DNA from: Bacteroidota bacterium
GTDB taxonomy: Bacteria > Bacteroidota > Bacteroidia > Sphingobacteriales > Sphingobacteriaceae
Direction of reading: 5' to 3'
Length of the DNA: 64,000 nucleotides
Assembly (NCBI GenBank): GCA_018828585.1
Contig: JAHJVW010000128.1
Span: 1 to 64,000 of the forward strand
The position numbers and the translations under genes are program-made. The notes under the pieces are model-generated. The model searched no databases, was not told where the DNA came from, and saw nothing but the letters and a program-made list of their open reading frames with translations. This document shows positions 46,168 to 54,263 of the stretch, in pieces (the stretch's first letter is position 1; the number at the start of each line of letters is the position of its first letter).

Positions 46168-47101
46168 TTCATCCAAACTTCAGGTTTTTAAGCAAGCAAT
46201 GAAATTGATGGGTAATCAATTCGAGATTTCTGTGGTTGCTGAAGATGAAGCTTTCGCCGATGAAAAAATAAACGACGCTGTTGCTGAAATTAAACGAATT
46301 GAGCAATTACTCACCACTTTTAGGCATGATAGTCAAACGAATCAAATCAATGAAAACGCAGGAATTAAACCTGTCAAGATAGATTCAGAAGTTTTTCACT
46401 TAATTCAACGCTCTTTACGTATTTCAGAAATTAGTCAAGGAGCATTTGATATTACTTATGGCTCCTTAGATAAACGTTTCTGGAATTTCGATAAAGACAT
46501 GGATAGCTTACCCGATAAAGAATTAGCAAAACAATCCGTAGCGTTAATCAATTACAAAAACGTCATTTTAGATGCTGAGGGTCAGACAGTTTTTTTAAAA
46601 GAAAAAGGAATGCGAATTGGCTTTGGTGGTATAGGCAAAGGTTACGCAGCCGATCGAGCAAAAAGACTTTTGCAAGAGGCTGGTGTAGCAAATGGTATTG
46701 TAAATGCCTCAGGAGATTTAGTAACTTGGGGATTACAGCCCAATGGTCAACCCTGGACAGTGGGCATTGCAGATCCTGAACATAAATTAAAGTCCTTTTC
46801 TTATATGAATATCAGTAATATGGCCATTGCCACCTCTGGTAATTACGAGAAGTTTGCAGTAATTAATGGTAAAAAGTATTCCCATACGATTGATCCTCAT
46901 ACTGGTTTTCCGGTAGCTGGAATTAAAAGTGTGAGCATTATCTGTCCACAAGCTGAGCTCGCAGATGCATTGGCTACTCCTGTTACAGTGATGGGTGTTG
47001 AGGTTGGATTAAATTTAATTAATCAATTAAATAATGTTGCATGTATTATTATTGATGATGATAATAAGCTGTATACATCAAAAAATATAAATATTAACTA
47101 A
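46154..47101 (+). CDS. apbE: FAD:protein FMN transferase (ApbE family)
   Basis: ApbE transfers FMN from FAD onto Thr/Ser of target flavoproteins. The 315-aa protein has the MGNQFEI start, the FDITYGSL segment, DPHTGFPV and the GFGGIGKGYAADRA flavin-site loop with NASGDL. Unlike most ApbE proteins it shows no signal peptide or lipobox, and the frame cannot be extended upstream because it lies inside the thioredoxin gene. It may therefore be cytoplasmic, or exported by another route. It sits between thioredoxin and DUF4266, and no classic DGxTGAT target is obvious among the neighbours. Confidence 0.9.
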   Translation: MPLTDSSKLQVFKQAMKLMGNQFEISVVAEDEAFADEKINDAVAEIKRIEQLLTTFRHDSQTNQINENAGIKPVKIDSEVFHLIQRSLRISEISQGAFDITYGSLDKRFWNFDKDMDSLPDKELAKQSVALINYKNVILDAEGQTVFLKEKGMRIGFGGIGKGYAADRAKRLLQEAGVANGIVNASGDLVTWGLQPNGQPWTVGIADPEHKLKSFSYMNISNMAIATSGNYEKFAVINGKKYSHTIDPHTGFPVAGIKSVSIICPQAELADALATPVTVMGVEVGLNLINQLNNVACIIIDDDNKLYTSKNININ

Positions 47102-47134
47102 ATAAAAAGCTGAATGCAAATCGTTCATATAAAA

Positions 47135-47353
47135 ATGAAAAGAATAACCCCTTATGTAATTTTGGCATTATCACTCGTTGCCTTTAGTTCTTGTAGTCAT
47201 GTTAAAGCTTATGAGAAAATGAAATTAAAAGATGCTGAAATGGAGCTTGGTGCTAGAAGAGCTGAAAAGTTTGAGCAAAATTTTCAGCTTTATCGAGAGG
47301 GTTCATCTGGCGCAAATGGTGGAAAAAGTGGTGGTGGTTGTGGTTGTAACTAA
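47135..47353 (+). CDS. DUF4266 domain lipoprotein with GGGCGCN terminus
   Basis: The 72-aa lipoprotein has the lipobox VAFSSC, then a short helix-rich middle with KLKDAEMELG and a glycine-rich C-terminus ending GGGCGCN. The two closely spaced Cys residues near the end could bind a metal or cofactor or carry a modification. The DUF4266 family is uncharacterised and commonly neighbours DUF3570 and ApbE genes. I moved the start from 47114 to the ATG at 47135. It is 33 bp after apbE and 17 bp before the DUF3570 gene. Confidence 0.85.
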   Translation: MKRITPYVILALSLVAFSSCSHVKAYEKMKLKDAEMELGARRAEKFEQNFQLYREGSSGANGGKSGGGCGCN

Positions 47354-47370
47354 ATCTTTTAATTGTTGAT

Positions 47371-48573
47371 ATGAAATACATTTCATTAACCTTAGTTACA
47401 CTCTATTTAAGTATAGCGGCAAGCTTTGCACAGACCATTAAAAGGGATACTGTGCCATATGAAAAGCAAAAATTAAAGTTTGAGCAAGCAGACTTGGTGA
47501 ATAGTTACTACCATCAAGACGGTAATAATTCCGCTGTAACAGGTGGAATAGGAACAGAAAAATTAACTGATTTTTCAAATACATTCGATTTACAATTATC
47601 GCGTTACGGTAAAACAGGTTTAAAACACACTTATAATTTTGAAGTCGGTTTCGACGCTTATACTTCAGCTTCATCAGACAATATTGATCCTAATACCCGT
47701 ACTGGTCCATCCTATTCCGACGTGAGAATATATCCTTCCATTAGCTGGGATATTGCCAATGAACAAAAAGGACATAGTTTTGGATTTGATGTTTCTACGT
47801 CACATGAGTTTGATTATTCTTCTTTTGGAGGAGGCTTGCATTATTCTAAATCTTCAAAAGATAAAAACACTGATTTTGATATTAAAATAAAGGCGTTTTT
47901 TGATACTTGGAAAGTAATTCTTCCAATAGAGCTTAGACCAGATAATTTTGGTGGTCCAGGCTACCAACAAAATGACCGGGCACCAAGAAATTCTTTTAGT
48001 GGGGCATTAAGTTTGTCACATGTTTTCACCAAGAATTTTCAAGCCCTTATAATGGTTGAACCTGCTTACCAGCAAGGATTATTGGCTACCAGATATCAAA
48101 GGGTATATTTTAACAACTTGGCATCTAGAGCTGAATATTTACCAGATAACCGACTAAAATTACCAATAGGGGCAAGATTAAATTACTTTTTAGGAGATAA
48201 TTTAGTATTCCGTTCTTTCCTTAGATATTATACGGATGATTGGGGAATTAAATCTGAAACAGCCGAGTTAGAAACGGCAATTAAATTAAATCCTTTTGCA
48301 TCAATAAGCCCATTTTACAGATATTATCAACAATCAGCAGCAGATTATTTTGCCGCCTACGCAAAACACTCTGCTAACGATAACTTTTATACAAGTGATT
48401 ATGATCTATCTAAATTTCATAGCAATTATTATGGCGCTGGAATTAGATTTGCACCACCAACAGGAGTTTTGGGTATATCGAGAGTCTCTATGATTGAACT
48501 GCGATATGGACATTATACGAGGAGTAATGGTTTAAACTCCAATATAGTGAGTATTAACCTCCGATTTAAATAA
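47371..48573 (+). CDS. DUF3570 outer-membrane barrel-like protein
   Basis: The 400-aa protein has a signal peptide (ending near ASFAQ) and then a long series of alternating strands like an outer-membrane barrel. It ends in SINLRFK. The FEQADLVNSYYHQDGNNSAVTGG start is characteristic of DUF3570, a family found with DUF4266. It is the last gene of the redox operon and ends at a terminator. It is a good candidate for the outer-membrane port or receptor of the system, but nothing shows its cargo. Confidence 0.87.
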   Translation: MKYISLTLVTLYLSIAASFAQTIKRDTVPYEKQKLKFEQADLVNSYYHQDGNNSAVTGGIGTEKLTDFSNTFDLQLSRYGKTGLKHTYNFEVGFDAYTSASSDNIDPNTRTGPSYSDVRIYPSISWDIANEQKGHSFGFDVSTSHEFDYSSFGGGLHYSKSSKDKNTDFDIKIKAFFDTWKVILPIELRPDNFGGPGYQQNDRAPRNSFSGALSLSHVFTKNFQALIMVEPAYQQGLLATRYQRVYFNNLASRAEYLPDNRLKLPIGARLNYFLGDNLVFRSFLRYYTDDWGIKSETAELETAIKLNPFASISPFYRYYQQSAADYFAAYAKHSANDNFYTSDYDLSKFHSNYYGAGIRFAPPTGVLGISRVSMIELRYGHYTRSNGLNSNIVSINLRFK

Positions 48574-48604
48574 AAAAAGCCTCGATTAATATTCGAGGTC
48601 TTTT
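48573..48604. terminator. Bidirectional terminator after DUF3570 gene
   Basis: CCTCGA and TCGAGG form a short GC stem with a 7-nt AT loop, with A7 on the left and T4 on the right. It ends both the redox operon and the convergent pirin gene. Confidence 0.7.
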
Positions 48605-48618
48605 CTACTTACAGCAAA

Positions 48619-49329
48619 TTATCCCATCGGAACTTCAATAATTAACACTTTAGAATCAAGCTTTGTGTTAATCTTGACTTCAGTAATCTCATAAATACCA
48701 ATCGCATCTCTATTTTTTAATTCCTTTTGGCCAGTTTCTATACCTCCTTCTAAAAGGAAAATATATACTCCATTATTCTTATCCTTTAGTTGATAGGTAA
48801 ATTCTTTTTCTGCATCTAAATTTCCTAAAGAAAAATAAGCATCTTGGTTAATCCAAATGCTTTTAGCATCTTTTTCTGGTGAAACTACAGTTAAAAAGTT
48901 GTTTTTCTTTTCATCCTCTGTGAAAGATTTTTGCTCATATCTTGGAGCAATGTTAACTTCCTTAGGGAAAACCCAAATTTGCAAGAATTTTACAGCATCT
49001 TCTTTCGAAGCATTATATTCAGAATGAGAAATACCAGTTCCTGCAGACATGATTTGCACATCTCCTTGCTTGATGATCGCTTCTCTTCCTGTACTGTCAT
49101 TATGTATTAAAGCTCCTGATAATGGAATGCTAACGATCTCCATGTTATCATGAGGATGTGTTCCGAAACCCATTCCTTTCTCAACATGATCATCATTTAA
49201 AACTCTTAACAAACCAAAATTCATCTTTTCTGCGTTGTGAAACTTGCCAAAACTAAATGAGTGGTAACTGTTTAGCCAACCGAAACTATTGAAGCCTCTG
49301 CCGCCTGCTGGGTGAAATACTGTTTTCAT
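48619..49329 (-). CDS. Pirin family protein
   Basis: This 236-aa bicupin has the pirin metal site with THPHDNMEIV and GISHSEYN supplying the His and Glu ligands. The FNSFGWLNSYHSFSFG N-terminus is typical of the YhhW-like group with quercetinase-type activity. The role in this organism is not known. It is a single gene convergent with the redox operon. Confidence 0.92.
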   Translation of the reverse strand: MKTVFHPAGGRGFNSFGWLNSYHSFSFGKFHNAEKMNFGLLRVLNDDHVEKGMGFGTHPHDNMEIVSIPLSGALIHNDSTGREAIIKQGDVQIMSAGTGISHSEYNASKEDAVKFLQIWVFPKEVNIAPRYEQKSFTEDEKKNNFLTVVSPEKDAKSIWINQDAYFSLGNLDAEKEFTYQLKDKNNGVYIFLLEGGIETGQKELKNRDAIGIYEITEVKINTKLDSKVLIIEVPMG

Positions 49330-49421
49330 AATTTCTAATTTATAATCAATTATACGTGTTTAAACATACAATTTTTATACCAAAACAATAATAATTAAGT
49401 TTACATCATAAATAACTGTAA

Positions 49422-50081
49422 ATGAGTAATAAAAAATCAATAATACTTGGCGCTAGCGGACTAATTGGCAGTAAATTATTGCTAATTTTACTTGAAAACG
49501 AAAACTACTCTGAGGTTAAAATCTTCATCAGAAAACTATTACCAATAGAGCATCCTAATCTTATTCAAATCATTACGGATTTCGACCACCTGGAAATGAT
49601 CAATTCAGAAATTAATTCCCATGTGATTTTTTGTTGTCTGGGTTCAACTAAGAAAAAAACTCCGGACTTAACTGAGTATAGAAAGATAGACCATGATTAT
49701 CCCTTATATTTTGCTAAACAGGGTTTAAAAAGTGAATTAATCCAATACCATATCGTTTCTGCATTAGGTGCAAATGCTCAATCTTCAAATTTCTATACAA
49801 AAATGAAGGGAGAGACAGAAGATGATTTAAAAGAGTTAGGAATACCCGCTTTATACATTTATCAACCTTCCTTTTTAGAAGGAAACAGAAAAGAAAATCG
49901 TCCCTTAGAAAAAATCATGATGCCAATCATGAAGCTTGTTAACATTCTTTTGGTTGGTGGTTTAAGAAAATATCAAAGCATTTCTGCAAAAAGTGTTGCC
50001 AAAGCGATGTTAAATGAATCAATTAAAAATAAAAGCGGCATCTTTGTACTTGAATCAGATAAAATCAAAGAATTAGCGTGA
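49422..50081 (+). CDS. NAD(P)H-binding oxidoreductase-like protein
   Basis: The 219-aa protein has a Rossmann GASGLIGS motif and the layout of the atypical SDR group related to HTATIP2, including VSALGANAQSSNFYTKMKG. The YxxxK pattern appears as FYTKMKG. No membrane segment is seen. The GTG of the downstream ABC-F gene overlaps its TGA, so the two are coupled. The substrate is unknown; it may bind a nucleotide without catalysis. Confidence 0.83.
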   Translation: MSNKKSIILGASGLIGSKLLLILLENENYSEVKIFIRKLLPIEHPNLIQIITDFDHLEMINSEINSHVIFCCLGSTKKKTPDLTEYRKIDHDYPLYFAKQGLKSELIQYHIVSALGANAQSSNFYTKMKGETEDDLKELGIPALYIYQPSFLEGNRKENRPLEKIMMPIMKLVNILLVGGLRKYQSISAKSVAKAMLNESIKNKSGIFVLESDKIKELA

Positions 50082-51937
50082 GTATCGTATCAGCAGAACA
50101 ATTAGGACATGCCTTTAATGATTATTGGCTTTTTAAAAATTTAACATTTGGTATCCAACAAGGCCAGAGAGTGGCGCTAGTTGGTATAAATGGGGCGGGG
50201 AAATCCACTCTATTAAAGTTATTGGCAGAAAAAATTACACCAACAGAAGGAAAAGTGGTAAAAGCTAAAGATATCCGTTTTGGATATTTAGAACAAGATC
50301 CTCAATTCCAATCTGGTCAATCTATCAGCGACTTTATTTTTAGTTTAGATAACCGACAACAACAAATTATTAGAGAGTACGAAGAGCTCTTAGAAAATGA
50401 AAACCCAGACGTTGATGAAATTAACAGATTGACGGAAGAGCTAAGTAATTTAGAAGCTTGGGAATATGAGCATCAAATCAAGACGATTTTAGGACGGTTA
50501 GATATTCATCATTTGGATCAAAAAATAGACACCTTATCGGGTGGCCAGAAAAAGCGATTAAGTTTGGCTAAACTGCTAATAGACGACCCAGATGTTTATG
50601 TAATTGATGAGCCCACCAATCATTTAGATATTGATACCATAGAGTGGTTAGAGAGCTTTCTTACTTCAGGAGGAAAAACAATTCTAATGGTTACCCACGA
50701 CAGGTATTTCTTAGATAATGTTTGTAATGAAATTATAGAATTAGAAAATGGCAATGTATATACCTATAAAGGTAAATATGCTTATTATCTAGAGAAAAAG
50801 GCAGAGCAAGACGCAATCAACAGTACTGTTTTAGCAAAGAATAAAAATTTGTTAAAAAAAGAATTAGAATGGATGCGCAGAATGCCGCAAGCTAGAGGAA
50901 CAAAATCAAAAGCAAGAATTGATTCCTTTTATGATTTAGAAAATAATACAAAAGGTCAGTTTACGAAAGAGACTGTTTTGTTAGACGTTAAAGTAAGTCG
51001 ACAAGGAAAACAAATTCTGGAAATTGAACATATTTCCAAAATCTTTCAAGGAAAAGAAATCTTAGAAAACTTTTCTTATGTCTTTAAAAAAGGTGATAAA
51101 ATTGGTCTGACTGGTAAAAATGGGACGGGAAAATCCACTTTATTAAATATCATCACCAATGAGTTAAAACCAGATTCGGGTCGTGTTAAAAAAGGGGAAA
51201 CAACTGTTTTTGGCTATTATCATCAATCTGGTTTAAGTTTCGATGAAAGCGAAAGAGTGATAGACGTCATAAAAAACATTGCTGAATTTATAGTAATGTC
51301 TGATGGTAAAACTATTTCCGCTTCTCAGCTTTTGACACATTTTCTATTTCCCCCTAAAAAGCAGCATGGATTTGTGAGTTTATTAAGTGGTGGAGAAAAG
51401 AAAAGACTCCACTTAATGAAAGTATTAATCAAAAACCCAAATTTTCTAATTTTAGATGAGCCCACTAATGATTTAGATATAGACACTTTGAATGTTTTAG
51501 AGGAGTTTTTAGAAAATTATCCTGGCGTTTTAGTCTTGGTTTCTCACGATAGATATTTAGTGGACAAATTAACAGAGCAGCTATTCGTTTTGGAAGGAAA
51601 TGGTCAAATTCGAATTTATAACGGAAATTATTCTTCTTATAGAATCGAACAAGAACAATTAAAGACTCAGCAAAAGGAAGCAAAGACAAGCCCAATTATA
51701 GAAATTAAAAAAGAAAGTACGAAACCAAAGTTATCTTATAAAGAACAAAGGGAATTAAAGACGCTGGAAGAAGAAATTGAAGTGGTTGAAAAACAGATTG
51801 AAGATTTAACCAATAAACTCAATAATCCCAAAGCTAACCACGAAGATTTAAGTTCTTTAGCTCAGGAAATTGAAGAACGAAATAAATCGTTAGAAGCGAA
51901 GTCATTTAGATGGATTGAGTTAAGTGAATTAATATGA
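50078..51937 (+). CDS. ABC-F family ATP-binding protein (Uup-like)
   Basis: This 619-aa soluble protein has two ABC domains with Walker A GINGAGKS and GKNGTGKS. The signatures are LSGGQKKR and LSGGEKKR, each followed by a Walker B ending in DEPTNHLD or DEPTNDLD. A C-terminal coiled coil (about residues 545-615) is typical of Uup. Such proteins act on the ribosome rather than in transport. It starts with GTG at 50078, inside the preceding stop codon, and overlaps the next small gene by 4 bp. It is not an antibiotic-resistance ABC-F by any visible feature. Confidence 0.92.
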   Translation: MSIVSAEQLGHAFNDYWLFKNLTFGIQQGQRVALVGINGAGKSTLLKLLAEKITPTEGKVVKAKDIRFGYLEQDPQFQSGQSISDFIFSLDNRQQQIIREYEELLENENPDVDEINRLTEELSNLEAWEYEHQIKTILGRLDIHHLDQKIDTLSGGQKKRLSLAKLLIDDPDVYVIDEPTNHLDIDTIEWLESFLTSGGKTILMVTHDRYFLDNVCNEIIELENGNVYTYKGKYAYYLEKKAEQDAINSTVLAKNKNLLKKELEWMRRMPQARGTKSKARIDSFYDLENNTKGQFTKETVLLDVKVSRQGKQILEIEHISKIFQGKEILENFSYVFKKGDKIGLTGKNGTGKSTLLNIITNELKPDSGRVKKGETTVFGYYHQSGLSFDESERVIDVIKNIAEFIVMSDGKTISASQLLTHFLFPPKKQHGFVSLLSGGEKKRLHLMKVLIKNPNFLILDEPTNDLDIDTLNVLEEFLENYPGVLVLVSHDRYLVDKLTEQLFVLEGNGQIRIYNGNYSSYRIEQEQLKTQQKEAKTSPIIEIKKESTKPKLSYKEQRELKTLEEEIEVVEKQIEDLTNKLNNPKANHEDLSSLAQEIEERNKSLEAKSFRWIELSELI

Positions 51938-52191
51938 GTTTATCAAACTGGATAGCTTCATTTGGCGTAGGTATTTTACTAATTGCATTCTTCTTAAACA
52001 TTTATGGATTTATAGACAATAAAAATAAAGTTTATGTTTTATTAAATGCTATTGGTGGTATAATTAGCGGCTATGCGTCTTGGATGATTGGCTTCTATCC
52101 GTTTGTTGTTTTAAATATTATATGGTCTTTCACCTCTATATTATCGCTGTTTAAAAAATCTGTTCCACGTGAAACATTCAAACCCGAGTAA
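51934..52191 (+). CDS. Small membrane protein (CBU_0592-like)
   Basis: The 85-aa protein has three predicted membrane helices. A loop region (IDNKNKVYVLLNAIGG) fits the CBU_0592 family of small membrane proteins of unknown role. Its start overlaps the ABC-F stop by 4 bp. The C-terminal residues SVPRET are encoded by a perfect parS sequence (52161-52176), so the DNA may be constrained at that point for a non-coding reason. Confidence 0.75.
   Translation: MSLSNWIASFGVGILLIAFFLNIYGFIDNKNKVYVLLNAIGGIISGYASWMIGFYPFVVLNIIWSFTSILSLFKKSVPRETFKPE
52161..52176. other. parS-like ParB-binding site 1
   Basis: TGTTCCACGTGAAACA matches the parS consensus TGTTNCACGTGAAACA at every position. It lies at the 3' end of the small membrane-protein gene, in frame as V-P-R-E-T. 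It is 86 bp from site 2. Two intact sites this close are unlikely by chance. Confidence 0.82.
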
Positions 52192-52227
52192 AGAAAACAA
52201 GATAAATTTTTATAAGAAAGATAAGCT

Positions 52228-52235
52228 TATCTTTG
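52228..52235 (+). promoter_or_regulatory. Candidate -7 promoter element of mnmG
   Basis: TATCTTTG fits TANNTTTG. The predicted start point near 52241 is just upstream of parS site 2, so the mnmG leader contains the ParB site. Confidence 0.45.
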
Positions 52236-52246
52236 TAACTTAAGTA

Positions 52247-52262
52247 TGTTTCACGTGAAACA
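52247..52262. other. parS-like ParB-binding site 2
   Basis: TGTTTCACGTGAAACA is a perfect 16-bp palindrome, identical to the canonical bacterial parS. It lies in the 5' leader of mnmG, 11 bp before its ATG. ParB bound here would sit at the mnmG transcription start. Confidence 0.85.
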
Positions 52263-52273
52263 AAGAATAAATT

Positions 52274-54136
52274 ATGTTTAAGCAATACGATGTTATAGTT
52301 GTTGGTGGAGGTCATGCCGGATGCGAAGCTGCTGCTGCCGCAGCGAATCTTGGATCTTCTGTTCTACTAGTAACCATGAACATGGGAACTATTGCACAAA
52401 TGAGTTGTAACCCAGCAATGGGCGGAGTAGCTAAGGGACAAATATTAAGAGAGATTGATGCAATGGGCGGTTATTCTGGAATTATTGCCGATAAAACCAC
52501 CATACAATTCAGAATGCTTAATCGTTCAAAAGGACCGGCGATGTGGTCTCCTCGTACACAAAACGACAGAATGAGATTCGCTGAAGAATGGCGCTTGGCT
52601 TTAGAAAAAACACCAAATGTAGACTTTTGGCAAGATATGGTGTCTGGCTTATTGGTTGAGAACGGTGTGGTTTGTGGTGTTAAAACAAGTTTGGGGGTAG
52701 AAATTACTGCCAATGCGGTAGTCTTAACAAACGGCACCTTTTTGAATGGAATTATACATATTGGTGAAAAGAAGATGGGCGGTGGAAGAACAGGGGAAAA
52801 AGCCGCAACAGGAATTACTGAGCAATTAGTAGAACTTGGATTTGAATCAGGTAGGATGAAAACCGGAACTCCTCCCAGAGTGGATGGAAGATCTCTAGAC
52901 TATTCTAAAATGGAAGAACAATGGGGAGATGAGGATGGTGGCAAATTTTCCTATACAGACACAGAAACTCCAAAAGAACAAAGATGCTGTTGGATTACTT
53001 ACACCAATGCTGCTGTTCACGAAACCTTGAAAGAAGGCTTCGAAAGATCTCCAATGTTTACAGGTAGAATTAAAGGATTAGGACCAAGATATTGCCCTTC
53101 CATTGAGGATAAGATCAACCGTTTTGCAGAAAGAGAAAGACACCAAATATTTGTTGAGCCAGAAGGTTGGAATACGGTAGAGATTTACGTTAACGGATTT
53201 TCTACTTCTCTTCCAGAAGATATACAATTAAAAGCACTGAGGTTAATCCCTGGTTTTGAAAACGCTAAAATGTTTAGACCTGGTTATGCGATTGAATACG
53301 ATTTCTTCCCTCCTACTCAATTGAAATTAAGTTTAGAAACAAAATTAATAAAGAACCTTTTCTTTGCAGGACAAATTAATGGAACAACAGGTTATGAGGA
53401 GGCGGCAGCACAAGGGTTTATTGCTGGATTAAATGCACATCAAAGTATTAATAATAAAGAATCGGTCGTTCTAAAGCGCTCCGAATCTTATATTGGTGTT
53501 TTAATAGACGACTTAGTAACGAAAGGAACTGATGAACCCTATAGAATGTTCACATCTAGGGCCGAACATCGTCTTTTATTAAGACAAGACAACGCAGACG
53601 AAAGATTAACACCTCTAGCTTTTAATTTAGGCTTAGTAAATGAAGAAAGATTAGATAAGGTCAAAGAGAAAGTGAAAAATTCGGAAAAGATAATTTCATT
53701 AACAAAAGAAATTTCCATTTCTGAGGCAGACGCAAATTCAATTTTAGAAGAATTAGGAACATCACAAATCTCACAACGTTTTAAACTCTATGCTTTACTA
53801 GGAAGACCTCAGGTTAATATTAAAGATCTTAGAAGGATGAGTCCTGATTTTGATTCCAAATTAAATGAATTTGATAAAGAAACTATCGAACAAGCAGAAA
53901 TTAAAGTGAAGTATAATAGTTACTTTGAAAAAGAGTTAGAGATTGTAGAGAAGATGAAAAAAATGGAAGACAAAGATATTAATCCTGAATTTAATTATCA
54001 TAATTTACAATCGCTATCTAAAGAAGCAAGAGAAAAATTAATGAAGATAAAACCGAAAACTTTAGGGCAAGCATCAAGAATTTCTGGTGTTACACCTTCG
54101 GATATCTCAGTTTTAATGGTTCATCTTTCAAGATAA
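52274..54136 (+). CDS. mnmG: tRNA uridine-5-carboxymethylaminomethyl(34) synthesis enzyme MnmG
   Basis: MnmG (GidA), with MnmE, modifies U34 of certain tRNAs using FAD and a folate donor. The 620-aa protein has the FAD motif [14 protein letters not shown], the conserved SCNPAMGG loop, GTFLNG and the C-terminal helical region ending [15 protein letters not shown]. It is often located near the replication origin in bacteria, which fits the parS pair at its start. Downstream is a lipoprotein gene on the same strand, 127 bp away. Confidence 0.96.
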   Translation: MFKQYDVIVVGGGHAGCEAAAAAANLGSSVLLVTMNMGTIAQMSCNPAMGGVAKGQILREIDAMGGYSGIIADKTTIQFRMLNRSKGPAMWSPRTQNDRMRFAEEWRLALEKTPNVDFWQDMVSGLLVENGVVCGVKTSLGVEITANAVVLTNGTFLNGIIHIGEKKMGGGRTGEKAATGITEQLVELGFESGRMKTGTPPRVDGRSLDYSKMEEQWGDEDGGKFSYTDTETPKEQRCCWITYTNAAVHETLKEGFERSPMFTGRIKGLGPRYCPSIEDKINRFAERERHQIFVEPEGWNTVEIYVNGFSTSLPEDIQLKALRLIPGFENAKMFRPGYAIEYDFFPPTQLKLSLETKLIKNLFFAGQINGTTGYEEAAAQGFIAGLNAHQSINNKESVVLKRSESYIGVLIDDLVTKGTDEPYRMFTSRAEHRLLLRQDNADERLTPLAFNLGLVNEERLDKVKEKVKNSEKIISLTKEISISEADANSILEELGTSQISQRFKLYALLGRPQVNIKDLRRMSPDFDSKLNEFDKETIEQAEIKVKYNSYFEKELEIVEKMKKMEDKDINPEFNYHNLQSLSKEAREKLMKIKPKTLGQASRISGVTPSDISVLMVHLSR

Positions 54137-54263
54137 GATAAAATACTGTTAATCAGTTAATTATAAATTTTGTGTTTAAGCGGTTATTTTTTAATCCGAG
54201 ACATAATCTTCATAAAAACAAAAAAATTAAATATAAAGCTTAAAAACAGGCTCAAATAAAAAA

